Origin: Verrucomicrobiaceae bacterium
GTDB lineage: Bacteria; Verrucomicrobiota; Verrucomicrobiia; Verrucomicrobiales; Akkermansiaceae
Reading direction: 5' to 3'
Length of the DNA stretch: 64,000 nucleotides
NCBI GenBank assembly: GCA_027484055.1
Contig: JAIXQH010000062.1
Coordinates: forward strand, 107,691-171,690
Position numbers and translations under genes: made by a program. Under the pieces are notes generated by a model. That model ran no database searches. It was not told where the DNA came from and saw only the letters and a list, made by a program, of their open reading frames with translations. This document shows, one piece after another, positions 1 through 8,037 of the stretch (position 1 is the first letter of the stretch; every line of letters begins with the position of its first letter).

Positions 1-1
1 C

Positions 2-346
2 CCGGTGGAAACCATCGACCGTAGCAAGGTGCTCGATCCCGTCGAACGCATCGCCCAGCTCGTAACAGCGCGGAAAACCAAAACCCTCGTAATCGGCCTA
101 CCCCTGCGGATGGATGGCAGCGAGGGGACATCCGCCATCAAGGTCCGGAAATTTGCCAAACTCCTCCGCGCGCGCCTGCCAGAGGTCCCGGTCGTCTTCG
201 TGGATGAAACGCTCACCACCGCCACTGCAGCGGACAAACTACGCGAGGCCGGTCGCACGGCCAAGCAGCAGAAATCCATCATCGACCAAGCCGCGGCCGT
301 GGAAATTTTGAATTTGTGGATGGGTGAGGATGCCTATGAGCCATGA
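2..346 (+). CDS. ruvX: Putative pre-16S rRNA nuclease / Holliday-junction resolvase-like YqgF (5' truncated by window)
   Basis: This is the C-terminal part of a YqgF/RuvX-family RNase H-fold nuclease, a cytoplasmic enzyme implicated in processing the 5' end of 16S rRNA. The frame is open to the window edge and begins ...PVETIDRS, which matches the family's HPVETI region, so the true start lies upstream and the GTG at position 5 is only an internal valine. Visible family motifs are VIGLPLRMDGSEG, VFVDETLTT with the acidic residue, and IDQAAAVEIL near the C-terminus with the last acidic residue. About 25-30 N-terminal residues, including the first catalytic Asp (DxGxxR), are outside the window. 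The stop overlaps the modA start (ATGA), so the two are probably co-transcribed. Confidence 0.9.
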   Translation, partial: PVETIDRSKVLDPVERIAQLVTARKTKTLVIGLPLRMDGSEGTSAIKVRKFAKLLRARLPEVPVVFVDETLTTATAADKLREAGRTAKQQKSIIDQAAAVEILNLWMGEDAYEP

Positions 347-1080
347 AATCCCTGCTCATCCTCGCTCTCGCGCTTGCCGGGTTCGCCCACGCCGAAGAAA
401 TCACCGTCTTCGCCGCTGCCAGCTTGACGGATGCGCTCAAGGACATCGCGGCGACTTATGAGAAAAGCTCCGGCGACAAGATCCGCTTCAACTTCGCCGC
501 GTCCAACACCCTCGCCCAGCAGATCCAAGCCGGTGCCCCGGCGGACCTCTTTTTTTCTGCCGACGAGGCGAAAATGGACGCCCTCGCCACGGCGGGCCTC
601 ATCGTTCCAGAGACTCGGCGCGACCTTTTGGGAAATTCCCTCGTCGTCATCACCGCCCCAGATGGCCCCGCCCTGCGGACCGTGGCAGACCTCGCCCTGC
701 CTGCCGTTCGCTACCTCTCTCTCGCCGATCCTGCCGCCGTCCCAGCGGGCATTTACGCCAAGGCGCTGTTGGAAAAAGAAGGCTATTGGGACGCGGTAAA
801 AGGCAAAGTCGTGCCTGCCGAGAACGTCCGCAGCGCCCTCGCCGTGGTGGCGTCAGGAAATGCGGAGGCGGGGATCGTTTACAAAACCGACGCCGCGATC
901 TCGAAGAAGATAAAAATCGCCCTAGAAATCCCCGCCAAGCGTGGCCCGGTGATTCGTTATCCCGCGGCCCTGCTCAAAGATAGCCAGCACGCAGCGGGCG
1001 CGGCGAAGTTTCTGACGTATCTCAGCGAGAAATCCACGGCAGAGGTTTTTAAGAAATTCGGGTTCGTCGTGTTTCAGTGA
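343..1080 (+). CDS. modA: Molybdate ABC transporter periplasmic binding protein (ModA-like)
   Basis: A 245-residue periplasmic oxyanion-binding protein. Residues 1-17 form a signal peptide ending AHA, followed by EEITVFAAASLTDAL, the typical ModA start with ligand-contacting Ser residues. Other family features are FNFAASNTLAQQIQAGAPADLFFSADE and a late VYKTDA hinge segment. The usual role is delivery of molybdate (or tungstate) to a ModBC permease for molybdenum-cofactor enzymes. It overlaps ruvX by four bases. No modB or modC follows: the next gene is on the opposite strand after a 186-base non-coding stretch, so the transporter partners must lie elsewhere or are lost. Substrate is inferred from family resemblance only. 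Confidence 0.88.
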   Translation: MKSLLILALALAGFAHAEEITVFAAASLTDALKDIAATYEKSSGDKIRFNFAASNTLAQQIQAGAPADLFFSADEAKMDALATAGLIVPETRRDLLGNSLVVITAPDGPALRTVADLALPAVRYLSLADPAAVPAGIYAKALLEKEGYWDAVKGKVVPAENVRSALAVVASGNAEAGIVYKTDAAISKKIKIALEIPAKRGPVIRYPAALLKDSQHAAGAAKFLTYLSEKSTAEVFKKFGFVVFQ

Positions 1081-1125
1081 GTCCGAGCGAATGGATAGCC
1101 CGTGCCGGACACAGTGGCTTTCTCC

Positions 1126-1251
1126 CCGACTCTGCGTTTCGATTGAAATTTCAATCTTACTCCGCGTCCCTTTGCGGACTCTGCGTCTCTGCGGTAAACT
1201 CTTGATGCTGAACCAATAATTTTGAACCGCCAAGGCGCCAAGAGCGCCAAG
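1126..1251. repeat. Intergenic repeat-like segment with perfect palindrome
   Basis: The gap between modA and the ligase gene contains a perfect 16-base palindrome, GATTGAAATTTCAATC (1141-1156). It is followed by CTCTGCGTCTCTGCGG (1180-1194) and by an internally repetitive run at 1224-1251 in which GCCAAG recurs (CCGCCAAGGCGCCAAGAGCG then CCAAG). Phrases of this kind are familiar as dispersed intergenic repeats in several phyla. The copy number in this genome cannot be judged from one window. No ORF of credible coding character is present. Confidence 0.45.
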
Positions 1252-1266
1252 TTTTTGTCTGATTTT

Positions 1267-3969
1267 TCAGCCTCCGGCCAAGGTCCGGGCGGATTGCAGG
1301 GTGTCGATGTCAGCCAGCGTTTTATCCCTGCGGATCGCTTTGATGCGTGGAAAACGCAGTGCAAGTCCCGAGTTGTGGCGGGGGGATGGGCGGATGGCGT
1401 CGAAGGCGATTTCTAAAACCAAGTTCGGCAGCACATGGTGCTTCCGCCGTTCTTTGCGGAGGGTGTGGCGGGTGAAATGCTCGGTGAGTTCCTCGATCTC
1501 GGCGTCGGTGAGGCCGGAGTATGCCTTGCCGAGCACGCGGAGCTGGCCGCTGATCTCGTCCATGACGGCGAAGGTGTAGTCCGACAAGACATCCGACCGT
1601 TTGCCGTGGCCTTGTTCGGCGATGACGACGACGCAGTCCAAGGTCGGCATCACACCCTTGAGCTTGATCCAGGATTTCCCACGCCGCCCGAGGTTGTAGT
1701 GGCTGTGAGGGTCTTTGGCGATGAGACCTTCGTGGCCGTCTTGCAGGGCTTGTTTGAAATGGCTGTCCACTTCGCCCGTTGTCTCGGCGCAATGAAGGGT
1801 GATGGCTTCGAAGGGCGGGCTGAGCTGGAGTAGGTCGAGCTTTTCACGGCGCTCAAGCAGGGATTTTTCGAGCAGATCTTCACCATCGCGCCAGAGTAGA
1901 TCGAAGGCGATGTAGCGCAGCGGCACGGAGCTGTCTTGCCCCTCGTCGGTGAGAAATAGATCCCCATCGCCCATGCGCCGACCGAGACGTTTCTGTAAAT
2001 CTGCGAAGCCGAGTTTGCGTCCCTCGGCGAAGGCGATGAGTTCGCCATCGAGGATGAAATCTCCGGGAATCTGGCGAGCGGCGAGGATGAGGTCGGGGAA
2101 TTCTTCGTCGAGTGGGCGGAGATCCCGTGAGAAGAGGGCTACGTTTTCCCCCCATTTGTGGAGCTGAGCGCGGATGCCGTCATACTTCGGTTCCAGCCAG
2201 AAGGGCGGGGCGAATGGCAGTGCGTCGAATAGGGGGCGATCGCTATCTGCATCGCGCTCCAGGGGGGCGGCGAGCATGCACTTGATGGGCACGGATGGGC
2301 GCAGCGCAGCTTCTGCGAGCTTGCCATGGCGGGCGAGCCACGCCGTTTCTCCTAAATTTCCGGTCAGCATGTGGGCGTGGCGGACGTCGGCGGGATCTGC
2401 CTTGAAGGCGGTGGCGATCGCGTCTTCGACGAGGCCTTCTTTCAGCCCGATCCGGAGATCGCCGGTGAGTAGTTTGACCACGGTTTCCCCTTCGACTGGG
2501 TGCAGAGTGGCGAGCCGGGCGCTGAGGAGTTCGATGCGTTTTAGGGAGCCCTTGGCCTCGACGAGGCTCTCGAAAAAGTGTGCCAAGCCGAGTAAATCCA
2601 GAGGCTCGGGTTTTAAATAGATTTCTTGAAGGAGCAAGCGGGCGGTGCGGGCCGTGTCGTTCTGGCTGAGTGAAATTTCCCGGTAGCGTTCCTCGCGCAC
2701 GTTGGGCAGAGCGATCAAGGCGCGGCGGATGGTGGCGCTGCCAACGTGGAGTTGTTGCCGCCCGGCAAGGCGTGGCAGGGCTTCTCCGGTGAGCCAGACG
2801 GCGGCGAGTTTGAGGTCGGCTTCCGTGGTGAGGGAGCGCAGGTAGGTGGCGAGGAAATCGGTTTTTGCCACGCGGCTGCTTGTTTCTGCGACGAGACGAC
2901 AGAGGTCGCCGAAGTCGGCGAGCGCACAAATGGCCCGGCTGTGGCGAGGCGTGTTCGCCCCGGCGCTACGCTGGGCGGCTTGAGAGATGGAGAGTTCCAA
3001 TTGATCGCCGCCCATGGCGCACCAAGCGTCCATGCCCTTGGTGCGTAGCTCGGCGGCAAATTCCTTGGCGAATCCATGGACGGTCAAAATCCGCTTGGGC
3101 CGCACGCGCTTGATGCAGTCGAGCAGGCCGGGATGGTCGGCGTGGTCGGAAAGGGGAATGACTTCATCGACCCGGTAGCGGTATTTTGCACCCGACTGAA
3201 GTGCCCAGCCGGTGAGCATGGCGGTGCGTTTACTTTTCAAGCCGCGCATCAATTTCGAGCGGGCGGCATTCGGCGGGGCGATGACGGCGTAGCCCGGAGG
3301 GGCGTGGCCGAAGAATTCGACGGGTTCGGGCAGTGTCTCTACGCCACAGGCCCGGCAGGCTTGGGTCATGGCCGCCACGGCGGGGTGGAGCAGGGCGGGG
3401 ATGCCATGCTCGGTGAGAAGGGCGAGCGCTTCTTGGGCTTTCCCCAAGGAGTAGCCGAGCAGCACCGGAGTCTCGCCGTCGGTGAAGGCATCTTGCACGA
3501 AACGGAGCAGGCTCGCCTCGATTTCCATGGGATTCGGGAACTCGAAGCAGGGCAGGCCGAAGGTGCTTTCTAAAATGAGCGTGTCTGCGGCCACGAAGTT
3601 CACCAGCTCTGCGGTGCGGCCGCGGCGGGTTTTAAAGTCACCGGTGTAGAGCAGGGTCGCGCCGTCTTTGAGGCGGGTGAGGTGCAGCATCGCCGAGCCA
3701 GAAATGTGGCCAGCGGGGAGCAATCGTAAGCGGAAGCCGTCGCGAGTGAGCGGGACTTGGAAGGGGAGAGCTTCAATGCGTTTTTCCGCGAGGTGGAAGC
3801 GCTCATGCACCAGCGAGGCGGTGGTCTCCGAGCATAAGGCCGACTCGTGCCGAGCAAAATGGTCGGCATGCGCGTGGGAAACGAAGGCCCATGGCTTGGC
3901 ATCCCATGGGTCCAACCATAGGTCCAGCTCGGGCAAATGCAGGCCTCTTTGGAAACGAACTTCAATCAA
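1267..3969 (-). CDS. Fused MBL-fold DNA exonuclease and ATP-dependent DNA ligase
   Basis: A 900-residue two-enzyme fusion. The N-terminal ~330 residues are a metallo-beta-lactamase/beta-CASP-like nuclease: SHAHADH at 31-37 gives the metal-binding HxHxDH, and YTGDFKTRRG the next metal ligand. From about residue 350 onward is an ATP-dependent DNA ligase: an N-terminal helical DNA-binding domain, motif I EPKYDGIRAQ with adenylated Lys595, motif III FSRDLRPL, motif IV FILDGELIAF, motif V GLIAKDP then WIKLK, and an OB-fold C-terminus. In many bacteria the two activities are separate adjacent genes (ligase-associated exonuclease and LigB-type ligase) thought to act in DNA repair. Here they share one chain. 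No Lhr-type helicase, the other usual neighbour, is visible. The enzyme families are well supported; the repair role is inferred. Confidence 0.93.
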   Translation of the reverse strand: MIEVRFQRGLHLPELDLWLDPWDAKPWAFVSHAHADHFARHESALCSETTASLVHERFHLAEKRIEALPFQVPLTRDGFRLRLLPAGHISGSAMLHLTRLKDGATLLYTGDFKTRRGRTAELVNFVAADTLILESTFGLPCFEFPNPMEIEASLLRFVQDAFTDGETPVLLGYSLGKAQEALALLTEHGIPALLHPAVAAMTQACRACGVETLPEPVEFFGHAPPGYAVIAPPNAARSKLMRGLKSKRTAMLTGWALQSGAKYRYRVDEVIPLSDHADHPGLLDCIKRVRPKRILTVHGFAKEFAAELRTKGMDAWCAMGGDQLELSISQAAQRSAGANTPRHSRAICALADFGDLCRLVAETSSRVAKTDFLATYLRSLTTEADLKLAAVWLTGEALPRLAGRQQLHVGSATIRRALIALPNVREERYREISLSQNDTARTARLLLQEIYLKPEPLDLLGLAHFFESLVEAKGSLKRIELLSARLATLHPVEGETVVKLLTGDLRIGLKEGLVEDAIATAFKADPADVRHAHMLTGNLGETAWLARHGKLAEAALRPSVPIKCMLAAPLERDADSDRPLFDALPFAPPFWLEPKYDGIRAQLHKWGENVALFSRDLRPLDEEFPDLILAARQIPGDFILDGELIAFAEGRKLGFADLQKRLGRRMGDGDLFLTDEGQDSSVPLRYIAFDLLWRDGEDLLEKSLLERREKLDLLQLSPPFEAITLHCAETTGEVDSHFKQALQDGHEGLIAKDPHSHYNLGRRGKSWIKLKGVMPTLDCVVVIAEQGHGKRSDVLSDYTFAVMDEISGQLRVLGKAYSGLTDAEIEELTEHFTRHTLRKERRKHHVLPNLVLEIAFDAIRPSPRHNSGLALRFPRIKAIRRDKTLADIDTLQSARTLAGG

Positions 3970-4049
3970 TCGGGCAGAGCGTAGCGGGAGATTCGCGAGA
4001 TGGCGAAGGGAAAGTCAAATCGGTGAAACTCGCTCGCTGACAGTCCCCG

Positions 4050-4799
4050 TTAGTCTTCCACGTAGAGGATGCGGCCGCAGTCTTCGCACTGGGTGATTTC
4101 CTTGCCAGTGGTGGCTTTCATGATGGTGGAGGCGATGACTTTCATGTGGCAGCCTTGGCATTTCCCGTCGTGGAGCGGGGCGACGGCGATGCCGTCCTTG
4201 GACTTCATCAGGCGGTTGTAGAGTGGGATCAGGGACTCGGCGACATTGGCGAATGCTTTGTCGCGCTCGACGCTGACTTCTTGGCGAGTTGATTTCAGGC
4301 GCTCGTGACGTTCGGTGATGGAGGCCAAGTCTTCTGCCACGAGCTTGCGGGTGTTTTCCCGGGCGGCTTCGGCGGCTTTCTGGGCTTTGCGGAAGCCGTC
4401 CACCTCTTCCATAGCTTCGAGTTCCAGGGTTTCGTATTGATCGAGGTCTTTTTCGTAACGGACGATTTCATGACCAAGGGCGACGAATTCTTCGTTTTTG
4501 CGGGTTTCAAATTGCTGCAATTTCAGCCGTTTGATGGTGGTGCGGCGGGTCTCGGCATCGAGCTCGATTTTTTTAACGCGCAGTTCGCAGTCGAGTAGAG
4601 CTTGGTGCGCCTTGGCGACAGCGGCTTCATCGGCGGCGAGCTTCGATTTCGCGCGGGCCTCGTCCTGCGGGAGTTTTTCCAAGTCCTTGGCCAGAGCCAT
4701 CAGTCGGCGGTCACGATCTTGGAGAATTAACAACGCGCGCACATCATCTTGCATGGCCATGGGGTAAACGGCCCCGCGCAGCGCGGCAAGGTCTTTCAT
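4050..4799 (-). CDS. Coiled-coil protein with C4 zinc ribbon (DUF164/CT398-like)
   Basis: A 249-residue cytoplasmic protein. Residues ~20-190 are rich in Lys, Glu, Ala and Leu with heptad-like spacing, predicting a long antiparallel coiled coil. The C-terminus holds a zinc ribbon with two cysteine pairs, CQGCH and CEDCG, separated by about 20 residues. This architecture matches the widespread zinc-ribbon family of chlamydial CT398, whose function is poorly defined. The first methionine is at 4799. Internal methionines at residues 14 and 16 (MAMQDDVRALLILQ) fit the usual family start better, so the first 13 residues may not be translated. No clear operon partner. Confidence 0.85.
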   Translation of the reverse strand: MKDLAALRGAVYPMAMQDDVRALLILQDRDRRLMALAKDLEKLPQDEARAKSKLAADEAAVAKAHQALLDCELRVKKIELDAETRRTTIKRLKLQQFETRKNEEFVALGHEIVRYEKDLDQYETLELEAMEEVDGFRKAQKAAEAARENTRKLVAEDLASITERHERLKSTRQEVSVERDKAFANVAESLIPLYNRLMKSKDGIAVAPLHDGKCQGCHMKVIASTIMKATTGKEITQCEDCGRILYVED

Positions 4800-4891
4800 G
4801 AGGGTGGGTGATTCGGTGGAGGCAGCAGGGAGGCCCGGACTGCGAATGCCGGGCGCTTGACCTGAGGGGAACTGGGGAGTAGTAAACAGCG

Positions 4892-5086
4892 GTGGAAACG
4901 AGGTTTGTCAGCTACGAGGAACTGCAACGGGACAAACGCGCGGACCGTGAAGAGGACGCACGGCGGCTGCGGCTTGGGCTGGTGACGCCTGAGCAGCTTC
5001 ATGCGGAATACTCGCTGTTCCCTTTGGATGCGGAGGTCCGCATGATTGATTTTTGTGAAACGGTGAATCGGTATTACGACCCATGA
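4892..5086 (+). CDS. Small hypothetical protein paired with nucleotidyltransferase-like gene
   Basis: A 64-residue charged protein starting at GTG, with GGGGAG about 11 bases upstream as a possible ribosome-binding site. The N-terminal half is a strongly charged helix (EELQRDKRADREEDARRL). The rest ends EVRMIDFCETVNRYYDP. Its stop overlaps the next start as ATGA, so translation is probably coupled to the nucleotidyltransferase-like gene behind it. A short protein overlapping a GG-AVN...KDLDL protein resembles a toxin-antitoxin or abortive-infection arrangement with this one as antitoxin, but that is inference from layout only. No family was recognised. Confidence 0.55.
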   Translation: METRFVSYEELQRDKRADREEDARRLRLGLVTPEQLHAEYSLFPLDAEVRMIDFCETVNRYYDP

Positions 5087-5571
5087 ATCCACCAGATCAC
5101 TCGGGGAGTCTGACGGAGGTTTCGGATTTTGCGGAGGTATTATGGCCGACAGACGGTAGCGTTTTGCCAGTGCTGGTCGGTGGTCATGCGGTGAATTTGT
5201 GGAGCACTTATTTTTTCTCAAAAGGAAATCAGCAACTTGCAGATTTCCTGCCTTTCATGAGCAAGGACTTGGATCTGGTGGGAACGATGGCGTTGCTGGA
5301 CCGGCTGCATCGAAGATTCAAGGGGGTGGTCATGCGCTCAGAGCCGAGAAGCCCAGTGTTCGGTCGTTTGGAGATGTCCGTTAAAGATGCCTCATCCCAT
5401 CCCGATTCGCACTTCCCTACCGAGCGATTTCCCGCAAGCCTCGCAGCATGTCCGCGGGTCGTCTTTCCATTCCACAATACGCCATGGCCCTTGCCCACGT
5501 GGCGAGTCTGCGCTCGGAAGATCCTTACCGGAAGGTCGGGGCGGCGGCGCTGGACTTTGATAATCGCGTGA
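5083..5571 (+). pseudogene. Truncated nucleotidyltransferase-like gene
   Basis: The first ~105 residues look like a nucleotidyltransferase-fold protein: VLVGGHAVNLWSTYFFSKG followed by FMSKDLDLVG, matching the GG-x-AV(N)...(D/E)xD pattern of AbiEii/MNT-type enzymes, then a helix and SPVFGRLEMSVKD. After about position 5400 the frame loses protein-like character and runs 124 bases into the deaminase gene in another frame, so the C-terminal half of the domain is missing. The likely reading is a deletion that removed the 3' end and brought the deaminase's upstream DNA next to it. It could alternatively be a short but functional protein; the abrupt change argues against this. Confidence 0.6.
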
Positions 5572-5888
5572 TCGGCACGGCTTACAATGGGCTGGCTCCG
5601 GGTTACAATCCGCCGGCGAGCTTTTGGGACGACCGCGAGGCGCGGCAGAAATTCATGCTCCACGCGGAGGTGAACTTGTGCAGCCTTTTCCGCCGGGGTG
5701 AGGCGAAAATCGTGGCGACCACGACGATGCCTTGCACCGCGTGCATGCAGACGCTGTGCGCCTATGGGATTAAGGAAATTTACTACCGGGATATTTACCA
5801 AGTCTCGGATGCCCCGGAAATCGCGGCGCTGTATCAGGTGAAATTGGAGCAGGTGACGGATTACCCGCTGGCAGGCGGTGGGGGATAA
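5448..5888 (+). CDS. dCMP/cytidine deaminase-family zinc enzyme
   Basis: A 146-residue deaminase of the cytidine/deoxycytidylate deaminase superfamily. The zinc and proton-transfer site is clear: HAEVN with His72 and Glu74, and MPCTACMQTL with Cys96 and Cys99 (PCxxC). Length and the N-terminal motif SLRSEDPYRKVGAA resemble dCMP deaminase, which converts dCMP to dUMP for thymidylate synthesis. The long spacing before HAE (WDDREARQKFMLHAE) also fits that group. ComE-type or guanine-deaminase-like members cannot be excluded. The start is the first ATG after the truncated upstream gene. A strong hairpin with flanking A and T runs follows directly. Confidence 0.85.
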   Translation: MSAGRLSIPQYAMALAHVASLRSEDPYRKVGAAALDFDNRVIGTAYNGLAPGYNPPASFWDDREARQKFMLHAEVNLCSLFRRGEAKIVATTTMPCTACMQTLCAYGIKEIYYRDIYQVSDAPEIAALYQVKLEQVTDYPLAGGGG

Positions 5889-5892
5889 CCCA

Positions 5893-5928
5893 AAAAAGCC
5901 ACGAACGCGTGAGCATCCGTGGCTTTTT
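5893..5928. terminator. Bidirectional Rho-independent terminator
   Basis: AAAAAGCCACG (5893-5903) pairs perfectly with CGTGGCTTTTT (5918-5928) around a 14-base loop. The A-run and T-run make it usable in both directions. It lies between the convergent deaminase (+) and transaldolase (-) genes. Confidence 0.85.
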
Positions 5929-5950
5929 GAAATCCTCAGGTGGGTGAGGC

Positions 5951-6904
5951 TTAGATCATGCTTTCGACCAGCTTTTCCAGCTTCACGATGTCCGCAGAAA
6001 ACGCGCGAATCCCGTGAGCGGTCTTCTCGGTGGCCATGGCGTCGTCGTTGAGCATGAAGCGGAAATCGCTCTCGTTGAGGGAGATTTTCTCGGCGCTGCT
6101 GGCGGCGGCTTCCTCGGCGGTGAGGCGCGCGGTGATGGGTTCTTCGGAGGCTTGGAGCTCGCCCAAGAGGCCGGGGCTGATGGTGAGGAGGTCACAGCCA
6201 GCGAGGGCGAGGATTTCGCCCTTGTTGCGGAATGAGGCACCCATGACTTCGGTCTTGTAGCCGAATTTTTTGTAGTAGTTGTAAATCGCGCGGACGGAAA
6301 TGACGCCGGGATCTTCATCACCTTGGTAGTCCTTGCCCGTCGCGGCCTTGTGCCAGTCTAGGATGCGACCGACGAAGGGCGAGATGAGTTTCACGCCAGC
6401 CTCGGCGCAGGCCACGGCTTGGGCAAAGGAGAAGAGCAGGGTCAAATTGCAATGAATCCCTTCTTTTTCAAGGGCTTCAGCGGCCTTGATGCCTTCCCAA
6501 GTGGAGGCGATCTTGATGAGGATGCGCTTGCGCGAGTGGCCTTCTGCCTCGTAGGCGGCGATGAGTTGGTGCGCTTTCGCCACAGTGGCGGCAGTGTCGA
6601 AGGAGAGGCGGGCATCCACCTCCGTGGAGACGCGACCGGGGACGATTTTAAGGATTTCCAGGCCGAAGAGGATGAGAATGCGGTCGAGGATGGCCTCGGT
6701 CAAAGCAGCACCCGTGACGCCAGTGGCTTTCCCCGCGGCGACAGCTTGCTCGACGAGGTGGCGGTATTCTGGCTTGGCCGCTGCTTGCAGGATCAACGAA
6801 GGATTCGTCGTCGCATCTTGTGGCTGATAGGTCTTCATGGACTCGAAGTCTCCGGTATCGGCGACGACGGTGGTGAATTTCTTGAGTTGGTCGAGTTGGT
6901 TCAT
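5951..6904 (-). CDS. tal: Transaldolase
   Basis: A 317-residue transaldolase of the TalB type, the pentose-phosphate enzyme that moves a dihydroxyacetone unit from sedoheptulose-7-phosphate to glyceraldehyde-3-phosphate. Signature segments are [10 protein letters not shown] near residue 30 and KIASTWEGI, whose Lys131 matches the Schiff-base lysine (Lys132 in E. coli TalB). [11 protein letters not shown] supplies the phosphate-binding region. Length is normal for the family. The gene is free-standing: it converges on the deaminase across the bidirectional terminator. Confidence 0.96.
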   Translation of the reverse strand: MNQLDQLKKFTTVVADTGDFESMKTYQPQDATTNPSLILQAAAKPEYRHLVEQAVAAGKATGVTGAALTEAILDRILILFGLEILKIVPGRVSTEVDARLSFDTAATVAKAHQLIAAYEAEGHSRKRILIKIASTWEGIKAAEALEKEGIHCNLTLLFSFAQAVACAEAGVKLISPFVGRILDWHKAATGKDYQGDEDPGVISVRAIYNYYKKFGYKTEVMGASFRNKGEILALAGCDLLTISPGLLGELQASEEPITARLTAEEAAASSAEKISLNESDFRFMLNDDAMATEKTAHGIRAFSADIVKLEKLVESMI

Positions 6905-6980
6905 GCTTGGAGTGGGGTAAACGCGGAATGCTCCCTTGGAAAGCCGAAAAGCAGCTGTGCCTAGGCTCAGAGGATGAATC

Positions 6981-7370
6981 TTATTTCATCAGGTGATGAA
7001 GCCGTTTGAAGACCAGCACTCCCACGGCGGCCCCGGCGAAATCTGCCAACCCATCAAATGGGTCATTTCCACTGCGTCCGGGGGTGAAAGATTGGTGGAA
7101 CTCATCCAGCACAGCGATCGCGGCGATGACGGTGACTACGATGATGAAGAGCCGTTTCCAGTCGGTCTGAAGGGGACTGCGGCGGAAGAGGTAGGCACTG
7201 AGCAGACCGCTGCCGCCGAAAAAGTAGCCGAAGTGGGCGACCTTATCGATGTTGACGATGGGCGGAAGACCTTGGCCCGGACCTGCGAATGAGGAGAGTG
7301 TCCAAAGGGCGATGAACCAGAGAATGAAACAGGTGAGCCAGAACTTCGGCTGGCGTGGGAGCCATTTCAT
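6981..7370 (-). CDS. VanZ-family membrane protein
   Basis: A 129-residue inner-membrane protein with about four hydrophobic segments (residues ~10-28, 45-63, 73-90, 105-122). It carries the VanZ-like pattern [16 protein letters not shown] and [29 protein letters not shown], the latter containing the conserved E-x-x-Q and D-x-x-x-N-x-x-G-like stretch. VanZ proteins are associated with low-level teicoplanin resistance in enterococci, but most homologues have no known role. It starts three bases after the BrnA-like gene stop and may be the distal gene of the toxin-antitoxin operon. Confidence 0.85.
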   Translation of the reverse strand: MKWLPRQPKFWLTCFILWFIALWTLSSFAGPGQGLPPIVNIDKVAHFGYFFGGSGLLSAYLFRRSPLQTDWKRLFIIVVTVIAAIAVLDEFHQSFTPGRSGNDPFDGLADFAGAAVGVLVFKRLHHLMK

Positions 7371-7373
7371 GTC

Positions 7374-7646
7374 TCAGAGCTTGCGCATTTCCTCTTCGAG
7401 CCGCTCCGCCAGCCACTGCTTCATCATGGATTGGTAGTTAAGGTAGCGGGAGCGGGCGATGCGCTTGATGCGGGAAAGCATCCGTGGGTCGAAACGTAGC
7501 GTGATGGTGGTGGATTCCCGGGCGTCCGTCTGGTGGACCGAAGAGGCCATGAGGCGGCCGTCCAATTCATGAGTCTCCCAGTAACGGGCTTCCTCAGCCT
7601 CATCAGTGAATTCGGGAATCTCGGACCAGTGCGTGATGGCATTCAT
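7374..7646 (-). CDS. BrnA-like/CopG-type antitoxin
   Basis: A 90-residue protein. The C-terminal 45 residues (STTITLRFDPRMLSRIKRIARSRYL...) form a ribbon-helix-helix DNA-binding motif: a beta strand with alternating polar residues, then two helices. The N-terminal part (WSEIPEFTDEAEEARYWETHEL) is acidic and typical of BrnA/CopG antitoxins that wrap the toxin. It lies 24 bases downstream of the BrnT-like gene on the same strand. Expected function is neutralising the toxin and repressing the shared promoter. Confidence 0.82.
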   Translation of the reverse strand: MNAITHWSEIPEFTDEAEEARYWETHELDGRLMASSVHQTDARESTTITLRFDPRMLSRIKRIARSRYLNYQSMMKQWLAERLEEEMRKL

Positions 7647-7670
7647 ATCAAAAGAGGTGGGAAAAGGGTT

Positions 7671-7949
7671 TCAGCGGAACTCGGCGTATTTACGGTCGTA
7701 GAACTTTTGCTCGGTGTCGGACATTTCACGGGCTGCGACGACTCGCGTGGTTTTACCGTCGGTCCAAAAGGAAAGGAATAAATACCGATCCGCCACCGTG
7801 CGGCCGAGCGCGTAGTAGCGGGAAGCGCCGTCTTTGCGTTCGTTGTCCGGCAGAAAGCGGACGGAAAATGGGTCCTCGAAGGCTTCTTCAAGCTCACGGG
7901 GTTTGATGTTTCGAAGGTCGAATTGAACGTCTAGGATGTCGAGCTCCAT
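7671..7949 (-). CDS. BrnT-family toxin
   Basis: A 92-residue protein matching BrnT, a RelE-fold ribonuclease toxin. Typical features are the N-terminal FDLRNIKPRELEEAFEDPFSVRF, the central ...SRYYALGRTVADRYLFLSFWTDG (the family's alternating strands) and the C-terminal TRVVAAREMSDTEQKFY, equivalent to the SARxMtxxExxxY motif. Toxin-first gene order is the usual BrnT-BrnA order. Expected to inhibit translation by RNA cleavage when the antitoxin is depleted; this is family knowledge, not tested here. Confidence 0.85.
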   Translation of the reverse strand: MELDILDVQFDLRNIKPRELEEAFEDPFSVRFLPDNERKDGASRYYALGRTVADRYLFLSFWTDGKTTRVVAAREMSDTEQKFYDRKYAEFR

Positions 7950-8037
7950 GCGCGATAGCTTGAGGATGCAGGGTGAAAGTGCAACAAAGAGTTTTCACGC
8001 AATTTTCCCCAACAGGAGCCCTAGAAGGTGAGACGGG

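Noticed and set aside
1141..1251. Possible CRISPR or tRNA-like element after modA
   Set aside because: The repeats are short, adjacent and unspaced; no cloverleaf or regular spacer pattern exists.
5229..5801. 190-residue minus-strand open frame across the truncated nucleotidyltransferase and deaminase
   Set aside because: No motif and fully antisense to a gene with an intact zinc site.
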